Source of the DNA: Sphingomonadaceae bacterium
GTDB taxonomy: Bacteria > Pseudomonadota > Alphaproteobacteria > Sphingomonadales > Sphingomonadaceae
Assembly (NCBI GenBank): GCA_947442095.1
Contig: CANEVG010000190.1
Location: 1 to 6,841, forward strand
DNA: 6,841 nt
Direction of reading: 5' to 3'
Shown piece by piece: positions 1-5,551 of the stretch. The number at the start of each line of letters is the position of its first letter. Positions within the stretch are counted from its first letter, which is position 1. The notes below the pieces were generated by a model, which worked only from the letters and a program-made list of their open reading frames with translations, ran no database searches and was not told the origin of the DNA. The translations under genes were made by a program, and so were the position numbers.

Positions 1-1724
1 GCCGGTGAAGGCGCCCCCATCAGCAGGTCCTCGGCCCGCTGGTTCATCGGGAACAGTGTGATTTCCCGAAGATTTTGCGCGCCGCAGACCAGCATGACGA
101 TGCGGTCAACGCCTGCTGCCATTCCGCCGTGCGGCGGCGCGCCATACTGGAATGCGCGGTACAGGCCGCCGAAACGCTGTTCCACATCGGCTTTCGAAAG
201 TCCGACAAGTTCGAACGCTTTTACCATGAGCTCGGGGTTCTGGTTGCGAATGGAGCCCGAAGCGATCTCATAGCCATTGCAGACGAGGTCATACTGGAAG
301 GCCTTGATCGAAAGCGGATCAGCGCCTTCCAGCGCGGCCATCCCGCCTTGCGGCATGGAAAACGGGTTGTGCGCAAACTCGACCTTCTTGGCGTCCTCGT
401 CCCATTCATAGAACGGGAAATCGACGATCCAGCACAGTTCGAAGCGGTCCTTGTCGATGAGGCCGAGCTGCTCGGCGACACGCGTGCGCGCCAGCCCTGC
501 CAGCTTGGCGGCCTGCTCTGCCTTGCCCGCCGCGAAGAACAGTCCGTCATCCGGGCCAAGGCCGAGCGCGGCATAGAGTGCCTCCATGCCTTCGGTGCCG
601 TGGTTCTTGGCAATCGGACCGCCGAACTCGCCCTGCTTGCGGGTCACGTAGCCAAGGCCCGCATGGCCTTCGCTGCGCGCCCACTCGTTCATGTCGTCGA
701 AGAACTTGCGGCTCCTGTCCGCCGTGCCGGGCGCGGGGATCGCGCGGACTGTGCCGCCGCCCGCCACAATCTTCTCGAACAGGCCGAAACCCGAGGTGGT
801 GAAGTGCGCGGCGACATCGGTGATCAACAACGGGTTGCGCAAGTCCGGCTTGTCGGAACCGTACTTCAGGATCGCCTCGTCATGGGCGATGCGTGGGAAC
901 TGGCCCGAAGGTGTGACGGGCTTGCCATCGGCAAACGCCTCGAACGCGCCGCCAATCACCGGCTCCATCGTTTCCCACACTTCCTCCTGCGTCACGAAGC
1001 TCATCTCAAGATCGAGCTGGTAGAACTCTCCCGGCAAGCGGTCGGCGCGCGGGTCCTCGTCGCGAAAGCAGGGCGCGATCTGGAAATAGCGGTCAAAACC
1101 CGCCACCATCAGCAACTGCTTGTACTGCTGCGGCGCCTGCGGCAGCGCATAGAACTTGCCGGCGTGGATGCGGCTCGGCACGAGGAAATCGCGCGCGCCT
1201 TCAGGGCTGGAGGCGGTCAGGATCGGGGTCGAATACTCGGTGAAGCCTGCAGCCTCCATGCGGCGCCGCATGTCCGAGATAACCTTGGTGCGGCGCACAA
1301 TGTTGGCGTGCAACGTCTCGCGCCGCAAATCGAGGAAGCGGTAGCGCAGGCGGATATCCTCAGGGTACTCCTGTTCGCCCGCCACCGGCATCGGAAGCTC
1401 TTCAGCCGCCGAAAGCACCGTGGCGGCGCGCGCATAGACTTCGATTTCGCCGGTCGAAAGGTTCGGGTTTACCGTGCCTGCGCTACGCGCTTTGACCTCG
1501 CCCTCGATCATCACGACGCTCTCGACGCGCAGGCCTTCCAGAACGGCGAGCGCGGGGCTGTCGCTATCCGCCACGACTTGAGTGATGCCATAATGATCGC
1601 GAAGATCGACAAACAGTACGCCGCCGTGATCACGCTTGCGGTGAACCCAGCCGGAAAGCCTGACGTTCTGCCCGACATCCGCCTGTGCGAGTGCGCCGCA
1701 GGTGTGGGAACGATAAGGATGCAT
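1..1724 (-). CDS. aspS: Aspartyl-tRNA synthetase, C-terminus cut by window edge
   Basis: Class II synthetase that charges tRNA with aspartate in the cytoplasm. 574 residues are visible from ATG 1724-1722, and the frame is still open at base 1. It ends in the conserved 'RAEDLLMGAP' segment, so by family length (about 590-600) only some 15-25 residues are missing. Domains in order: N-terminal OB-fold anticodon-binding domain (about 1-105, with GWVHRKRDHGG at 25-35); catalytic core with the aspartate-site loop SPEGARD around E175; motif 2 FRDEDPRADR at 220-229; the bacterial GAD insertion, roughly 295-415; and motif 3 GVDR at 538-541. H33 and G83 align with H31 and G82 of Pseudomonas aeruginosa AspRS, the residues linked to a non-discriminating enzyme that also charges tRNA-Asn. 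The start is chosen because 'HPYRSHTCG' matches the normal family N-terminus. No Shine-Dalgarno is visible before it. The gene is divergent from rnd. Confidence 0.97.
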   Translation of the reverse strand, partial: MHPYRSHTCGALAQADVGQNVRLSGWVHRKRDHGGVLFVDLRDHYGITQVVADSDSPALAVLEGLRVESVVMIEGEVKARSAGTVNPNLSTGEIEVYARAATVLSAAEELPMPVAGEQEYPEDIRLRYRFLDLRRETLHANIVRRTKVISDMRRRMEAAGFTEYSTPILTASSPEGARDFLVPSRIHAGKFYALPQAPQQYKQLLMVAGFDRYFQIAPCFRDEDPRADRLPGEFYQLDLEMSFVTQEEVWETMEPVIGGAFEAFADGKPVTPSGQFPRIAHDEAILKYGSDKPDLRNPLLITDVAAHFTTSGFGLFEKIVAGGGTVRAIPAPGTADRSRKFFDDMNEWARSEGHAGLGYVTRKQGEFGGPIAKNHGTEGMEALYAALGLGPDDGLFFAAGKAEQAAKLAGLARTRVAEQLGLIDKDRFELCWIVDFPFYEWDEDAKKVEFAHNPFSMPQGGMAALEGADPLSIKAFQYDLVCNGYEIASGSIRNQNPELMVKAFELVGLSKADVEQRFGGLYRAFQYGAPPHGGMAAGVDRIVMLVCGAQNLREITLFPMNQRAEDLLMGAPSP

Positions 1725-1906
1725 CGAGCAAAATCCAATTTGGCTGGCCAATCGGGCAGCATTCGGGCAGGGAACGCGAGCGGCCAAGAGGCGATGGCCG
1801 CGATTTTGTCAAGCCGCAGGCCCCGGACGGGGTCACCACTTGTCTTCTGGCACAGGCCTTGGCGCGAACCGCCTCGGCCTTTCAGGAGCACATACAGAAA
1901 AGCACG
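1725..1906. promoter_or_regulatory. Divergent aspS/rnd promoter spacer
   Basis: This 182-bp spacer lies between the start codons of two divergent genes, so promoters for both should be here. That is inferred from layout. I could not pick a convincing -35/-10 pair on either strand. Visible structure: two overlapping dyads near the aspS start (CCAATTTGG at 1735-1743 and TTGGC-TG-GCCAA at 1740-1751) and a short GC dyad, CCCCG-GA-CGGGG, at 1821-1832. An AGGAG at 1884-1888 is 18 bases before the rnd ATG, too far to be a normal ribosome-binding site, and no in-frame start sits closer to it. Confidence 0.5.
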
Positions 1907-3229
1907 ATGAAGATACACCCGCTCATAACCACGACCGATGCCCTCGCCGACCTGTGCGGGCGCCTCGCCAAGGCCGATTTCATCACGGTCGACACCGAAT
2001 TCATGCGCGAGAATACCTATTGGCCGGAGCTATGCCTGGTGCAGATCGCGGACGACAAGGAGGCCGCTGCGATCGACCCGCTGGCCTCCGGCATCGACCT
2101 CGCGCCGCTGCTTGATCTGCTGGTGAACAACGAGGACGTGCTCAAGGTGTTTCACGCCGGGGGGCAGGATGTGGAGATCATCTACAACCTCTCGGGCAAG
2201 ACCCCGCATCCCATCTTCGATACGCAGATCGCCATGATGGCGATCAGCCAGTCCGAACAGATCGGCTATTCGAACCTTGTGGAAAGCTGGCTGGGCTTCA
2301 CAGTCGACAAGGGTGCGCGGTTCACCGATTGGTCGCGCCGCCCGCTCACCGAGCGGCAGATCGAATATGCCATTGGCGACGTGACGCATCTGTCCAAGAT
2401 TTTCCCGCGTATGCTCAAGCGCCTGATCAAGACCGGGCGCGGCGAATGGCTTGATGCCGAGATGGAAAAACTGTCTGATCCCAGAAATTACAAGTCCGAT
2501 CCTCAGACTGTCTGGCAGAAGATCCGCGCGCCCAGCCGCAATCCGGCTGTGCTTGGAAGGCTGAAGGCGATTGCCGCCTGGCGCGAAACCGAGGCGATGG
2601 ACAAGAACATCCCGCGCGGACGAATCATGCGCGATGAAACGCTGGCCGATGTCGCCAGCCACCCCCCGCGAGAACAGCATGATCTGGCCAAAGTGCGCGG
2701 GCTATCTGCCGGATGGAAGGACAACGACATTGGCCGCCGCCTGATGCAGGCGATTGCCGATGCCAAGCCGCTAACCGAAGCCGAACTGCCGCCCCGCGCC
2801 CCGCGCGGCGCACCGCTGGGCAAAGAAGGCGCATTGGTCGCCGATCTTCTGAAGCTACTTCTGAAGATCCGCAGCCGTGAGATTGATATCGCATCCCGTT
2901 TGTTGGCGCGCAGCGATGATCTGGAAGCGCTTGCAGCGGGCCAACGCAAGGGCAATCCGCTGCTGGAAGGCTGGCGATTCGAACAGTTCGGCCGCGATGC
3001 GCTGGAGCTGGTCGAGGGCAAGCTGGCCTTCGCCGTAGTCAAGAACCGGCTCAAGATGGCGCATATCGATGCGATTGCAGGCGGCAACGATGAGCCTGAC
3101 AGCGCGACTGACGACGTTGCAGCAGACAAAGACGCCATCCTGCTCAGCACTGACGATGGCGGCGACGATGATCGAGGGGACGGACGAGACTGGGATCAGG
3201 ATGACGTGCGCCAGCTCGCGACAGACTGA
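1907..3229 (+). CDS. rnd: Ribonuclease D
   Basis: A 3'-to-5' exoribonuclease of the DEDD superfamily that trims the 3' ends of tRNA and other stable RNA precursors; 440 residues. The nuclease domain (about 1-190) has all the metal-binding residues: D29 and E31 in VDTEFMREN, D88 in FHAGGQDVEII, and Y154/D158 in YAIGDVTHL (the DEDDy type). An HRDC RNA-binding domain follows at about 208-285, with a second HRDC-like helical segment at about 308-385. The last 46 residues (395-440) are an acidic, low-complexity tail with 17 Asp, not usual for this family, whose members are generally near 370-400 residues. ATG 1907 is chosen because the family N-terminus (KIHPLITTTDALADL) starts here. The open frame runs upstream to 1685 but overlaps aspS and shows no homology-like sequence. 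The next gene starts 27 bp downstream on the same strand. Confidence 0.95.
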   Translation: MKIHPLITTTDALADLCGRLAKADFITVDTEFMRENTYWPELCLVQIADDKEAAAIDPLASGIDLAPLLDLLVNNEDVLKVFHAGGQDVEIIYNLSGKTPHPIFDTQIAMMAISQSEQIGYSNLVESWLGFTVDKGARFTDWSRRPLTERQIEYAIGDVTHLSKIFPRMLKRLIKTGRGEWLDAEMEKLSDPRNYKSDPQTVWQKIRAPSRNPAVLGRLKAIAAWRETEAMDKNIPRGRIMRDETLADVASHPPREQHDLAKVRGLSAGWKDNDIGRRLMQAIADAKPLTEAELPPRAPRGAPLGKEGALVADLLKLLLKIRSREIDIASRLLARSDDLEALAAGQRKGNPLLEGWRFEQFGRDALELVEGKLAFAVVKNRLKMAHIDAIAGGNDEPDSATDDVAADKDAILLSTDDGGDDDRGDGRDWDQDDVRQLATD

Positions 3230-3256
3230 ACCCCCGAACGAGCAAATGACCACCGC

Positions 3257-4153
3257 ATGAGCACGTATCTCCCTACGCTCAAACAGCTCCAGTACCTGGT
3301 CGCACTGCACGAGCACGGCCACTTCGGCCGCGCGGCAGAGGCCTGCTTCGTCTCGCAGTCCACGCTCTCGGCAGGCCTGCGCGAGCTGGAAACACTGCTC
3401 GGCGTCACATTGGTCGAGCGCACCCGCCGCGTTGTGCGCTTCACCTCGCTCGGCGAGCAGGTCGTGGCCAAGGCGCACCGCCTGCTGCGTGAGGGCGAGG
3501 AGTTATCCGCGCTGGTTCAGGCACACGGCGCACCGCTTTCGGGCGAACTGCGGATGAGCGTGATCCCGACGATAGCGCCGTTCTTGCTGCCGCGCATCCT
3601 GCCACGCCTGCGCCGGGAGCGCCCATCGCTCAAGCTGTTCCTGCGCGAGGAACCGAGCGCCGCAGCGGTCGAATCGCTCCACCATGGCCGCGCCGATTGC
3701 GTGCTGCTCGCTCTGCCCTTCGCCACCGGCGAGGTAGAGGTGGCACACTTGTTTGATGACCGGCTTTACGTCGCTTTCCCCAAGGACGATCCTCGCGATC
3801 CGCCCGCCAGCATTGCCCCGTCGCTGATCGATGAGGCGCGGTTGCTGTTGCTGGAAGATGGCCACTGCCTCAAGGACCACGTGCTGGCCGCGTGCAACCG
3901 CCCTGAGCTGCGTGCCAGCGCCACGATGATCGGCACCAGCCTGCACACCCTGGTGCAGATGGTCGACAACGGCCTTGGCCTTACCATGCTGCCCGAAATG
4001 GCCGTTAATGCGGGTATCCTGCAAGGCACACAGGTCGTCGCGCGACCGCTCGCATCCGAGCACGCCAGCCGCGAGATCGCGCTGGTCTGGCGCAAGAACT
4101 CCCCACGCGGCAAAGAGTTTCGACTTCTGGCCGAGGAGCTGAGAGCAGGATGA
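3257..4153 (+). CDS. oxyR: OxyR-type hydrogen peroxide-sensing LysR regulator
   Basis: Transcription factor of the LysR family, 298 residues, predicted to sense H2O2 through a reversible disulfide and to activate antioxidant genes. The N-terminal winged helix-turn-helix spans about 8-66 (HFGRAAEACFVSQSTLSAGLRELE). The effector domain follows from about 95, with the IPTIAPFLLP segment at 103-112 matching E. coli OxyR. The decisive evidence is LEDGHCLKD at 199-207 with C204, and a second Cys, C213, nine residues later. This is the same spacing as the redox pair C199/C208 of E. coli OxyR. One change is K206 where E. coli has R201. C30 and C148 also match E. coli cysteine positions. The gene lies 27 bp after rnd and may be read through from it. 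Its stop overlaps the start of the next gene. No antioxidant gene (katG, ahpC) is visible in the window, so its targets are unknown. Confidence 0.92.
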   Translation: MSTYLPTLKQLQYLVALHEHGHFGRAAEACFVSQSTLSAGLRELETLLGVTLVERTRRVVRFTSLGEQVVAKAHRLLREGEELSALVQAHGAPLSGELRMSVIPTIAPFLLPRILPRLRRERPSLKLFLREEPSAAAVESLHHGRADCVLLALPFATGEVEVAHLFDDRLYVAFPKDDPRDPPASIAPSLIDEARLLLLEDGHCLKDHVLAACNRPELRASATMIGTSLHTLVQMVDNGLGLTMLPEMAVNAGILQGTQVVARPLASEHASREIALVWRKNSPRGKEFRLLAEELRAG

Positions 4154-4488
4154 CCCTTCCCCCCTATCTCCTGCTCGCTATCGCGATTGTCGCCGAGGTG
4201 ATCGCCACCACTGCGCTCAAGCAGTCCGCCGGCTTTACCCGCATGGTGCCGCTGGCGGTCAGCATGGCTGGCTATGCCATAGCGCTTTTCTGTCTATCGC
4301 TGACGCTGGACCGCATTCCCACTGGCATCGCCTATGCGATCTGGTCGGGCGTGGGCATCGTGCTGATCACGGCGCTCGCATGGGCCATCCACGGCCAGCG
4401 TCTTGATGGAGCGGCGGTCGTGGGCATGGGCCTCATCATTGCCGGAGTGGTGGTGCTGAACCTGTTTTCGAAAGCCGGGGCCGGCTGA
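4150..4488 (+). CDS. Small multidrug resistance (EmrE/Qac-type) efflux transporter
   Basis: A 112-residue inner-membrane protein with four predicted helices (about 4-24, 33-53, 58-78, 86-106). It should work as a dual-topology dimer that exports quaternary ammonium or other lipophilic cations in exchange for protons. The coupling residue E16 (EmrE E14) is in helix 1. Y42, Y62 and W65 match EmrE Y40, Y60 and W63, and IPTGIAYAIWSGVGIVLI is nearly identical to EmrE. These features favour the Qac subtype over the guanidinium-exporting Gdx/SugE subtype, which carries different residues in the helix-3 motif. A GAGGAG at 4133-4138 is a good ribosome-binding site. The ATG overlaps the oxyR stop (ATGA), implying translational coupling. 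Actual substrates cannot be read from sequence. Confidence 0.93.
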   Translation: MTLPPYLLLAIAIVAEVIATTALKQSAGFTRMVPLAVSMAGYAIALFCLSLTLDRIPTGIAYAIWSGVGIVLITALAWAIHGQRLDGAAVVGMGLIIAGVVVLNLFSKAGAG

Positions 4489-4501
4489 GGCGCGCCTCGG
4501 C
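4484..4501. terminator. Possible shared hairpin between convergent genes
   Basis: The stem GCTGAGG / CCTCGGC with a CGCG loop (7 pairs including one T-G wobble) sits exactly between two converging genes and includes the SMR stop codon in its left arm. The core GAGGCGCGCCTC is a perfect palindrome. There is no T-tract on either side, so it is not a classical intrinsic terminator. It could slow polymerase or protect 3' ends. On the leftward transcript the wobble becomes an A-C mismatch, so the stem is stronger for the rightward one. Confidence 0.35.
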
Positions 4502-4845
4502 TAGTGCGCAATTACCCATTGGAACGAGCCAGGGAATGTCCCGCGGGTCGGCTTGCGCTGGGCATCCGTAGCCGGCTTGAACCCCGCTCCCTTCATGCGT
4601 TGAGGCAGGTCGCTTTGTCCAGTTCCGGCCAGCCGATCGAACCGATGACCGGGCAGCTCTCCGCCTTTGCCGTCTGCCGTCACATCCACCGTGAACGTCA
4701 AGGTCACCTCGTGACGTTTGCGTAGCGCTTCCTTGGGATACCGCTGATCAGTCGCCGAGTTCTGCAAGGCTGCTGCCATCGGCAGGATCAGCACGGCAAC
4801 CACAACAGCCCTGCTCACCGCTTTTCCCACTGACACCATGCCCAT
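4501..4845 (-). CDS. Small exported TonB C-terminal-domain-like protein, probably with two compensating frameshifts
   Basis: A 114-residue protein. The N-terminus has a positively charged stretch (K8, R12) and a hydrophobic segment (about 13-27, AVVVAVLILPMAAA), which reads as a signal peptide or anchor, so the rest should lie in the periplasm. Residues from about 36 (YPKEALRKRHE, then LTFTVDVTADGK) and from 84 (MKGAGFKPATDAQRKP, ending GSFQWVIAH) match the TonB-C fold as found in sphingomonad proteins. The proline-rich spanning region of true TonB is absent, so energy transduction is doubtful. Residues 61-83 do not fit the family in this frame. The neighbouring frame of 4599-4664 does (SCPVIGS, WPELDKATC), pointing to an extra base near 4664-4665 and a lost base near 4597. 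The start is chosen because ATG 4845 overlaps the pgsA stop (TGATG); ATG 4839 is an alternative. The function is unknown. Confidence 0.75.
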   Translation of the reverse strand: MGMVSVGKAVSRAVVVAVLILPMAAALQNSATDQRYPKEALRKRHEVTLTFTVDVTADGKGGELPGHRFDRLAGTGQSDLPQRMKGAGFKPATDAQRKPTRGTFPGSFQWVIAH

Positions 4846-5438
4846 CAATCCATGTGCTTGAGGCCGGCTCGCAGGTAATCCCACCCGGTGATCACCGTCA
4901 GCGCCGCCGCTGTCCACAGCGTGATCAGGCCGACCGTGTGCGGCACATTCGCGTCCAGGCTGCCAATCATCACGGTCCAGCTTGGCGCCGCCTGCCCCAG
5001 GATCAGCGCGCCGAGCGATAGGAACTGGAACGTGGTTTTCCATTTGGCGAGCTTCGAAACCGGTACCGAAACCTGAATGCCGCCCAGAAACTCGCGCAGG
5101 CCCGAAACTGCAATCTCGCGCAGCAGGATGATGAGCCCGGCAATCACATGCAGATCGCCGACGAAGGGCCCGCTCAGCACGCCTTGTGCGGAAAGCACCA
5201 AGATTACCGCGGCTACCATGATTTTGTCGGCAATGGGATCAAGGAAAATGCCGAGTTTCGAGACTGTGCCCTGCGCCCGCGCGAGATAGCCGTCATAGTA
5301 ATCGGTCACGCCCATCAGGGCATAAACCGCAAAGCCGATGGCGTAGCCGGTGTGCCACCCGGGCCACCACAACAGCCCAGCGAGCAGCGGCACGGTGACG
5401 ATGCGGGAAAGCGTCAGCAGGTTGGGAAGGGTCAGCAT
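4845..5438 (-). CDS. pgsA: CDP-diacylglycerol--glycerol-3-phosphate 3-phosphatidyltransferase (PGP synthase)
   Basis: An inner-membrane enzyme that transfers the phosphatidyl group of CDP-diacylglycerol to glycerol 3-phosphate. It forms phosphatidylglycerophosphate, the first committed step to phosphatidylglycerol and cardiolipin; 197 residues. The complete CDP-alcohol phosphotransferase signature is present: D46, D49-G50, A53-R54, G63, D67 and D71 in the pattern D-x2-DG-x2-AR-x8-G-x3-D-x3-D. The N-terminus LPNLLTLSRIVTVPLL is typical of PgsA and supports the substrate choice over phosphatidylserine or choline synthases. About six hydrophobic segments are visible. No Shine-Dalgarno precedes the ATG. 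A TATGAT hexamer ends 8 bases upstream (5447-5452), so the message may be leaderless. Its stop overlaps the start of the small TonB-C-like gene. Confidence 0.95.
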   Translation of the reverse strand: MLTLPNLLTLSRIVTVPLLAGLLWWPGWHTGYAIGFAVYALMGVTDYYDGYLARAQGTVSKLGIFLDPIADKIMVAAVILVLSAQGVLSGPFVGDLHVIAGLIILLREIAVSGLREFLGGIQVSVPVSKLAKWKTTFQFLSLGALILGQAAPSWTVMIGSLDANVPHTVGLITLWTAAALTVITGWDYLRAGLKHMD

Positions 5439-5551
5439 CGCATAGCATCATAAGCCGGAAGGCGCGGCGATGAAACCGCAAGATGGCCCTTGCCCGCTCC
5501 GTCCATCTGTTTAAGGGTCGCCACGCGAAACGGAATGCTGGCAAGGACCGA
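5439..5551. promoter_or_regulatory. Divergent pgsA / LplT-like promoter spacer
   Basis: A 113-bp spacer between divergent start codons, so it should contain a promoter for each side. On the leftward strand, TATGAT at 5452-5447 matches five of six bases of the -10 consensus, but no good -35 stands 16-18 bp upstream. For the rightward gene, AAGGA at 5543-5547 is a plausible, closely spaced ribosome-binding site. TTGCCC at 5490-5495 and TTTAAG at 5510-5515 are only 14 bp apart and are weak promoter candidates. The regulatory role is inferred from layout. Confidence 0.4.

Noticed and set aside
1685..1906. Upstream extension of the rnd reading frame by 74 codons
   Set aside because: It would overlap the 5' end of aspS. 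The added residues are low in hydrophobic content and unlike any RNase D, and the family N-terminus begins at 1907.
75..1910. A 611-residue open frame on the plus strand opposite aspS
   Set aside because: It is in exact codon register with aspS. Antisense stops would need TTA, CTA or TCA sense codons, which are rare in GC-rich genes. The protein is Arg/His/Ala-rich with no recognisable domain, while aspS has every family motif.
2855..3478. A 207-residue minus-strand frame across the rnd tail and oxyR start
   Set aside because: It lies opposite two well-supported genes, has no recognisable motif, and is explained by high GC content.
4489..4496. GGCGCGCC octamer (a rare-cutter restriction site)
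   Set aside because: Such octamers occur by chance in GC-rich DNA, and here it is simply the centre of the convergent hairpin. Nothing suggests a cloning scar.
4846..5043. Longer start for the TonB-C-like gene, inside pgsA
   Set aside because: The extra 66 residues are a shadow of pgsA with no signal-peptide character. ATG 4845 or 4839 gives a proper signal-like N-terminus and a TGATG overlap.
5490..5515. TTGCCC...TTTAAG as a sigma-70 promoter for the LplT-like gene
   Set aside because: The spacing is only 14 bp and both hexamers are weak, so it is not listed as a feature of its own.
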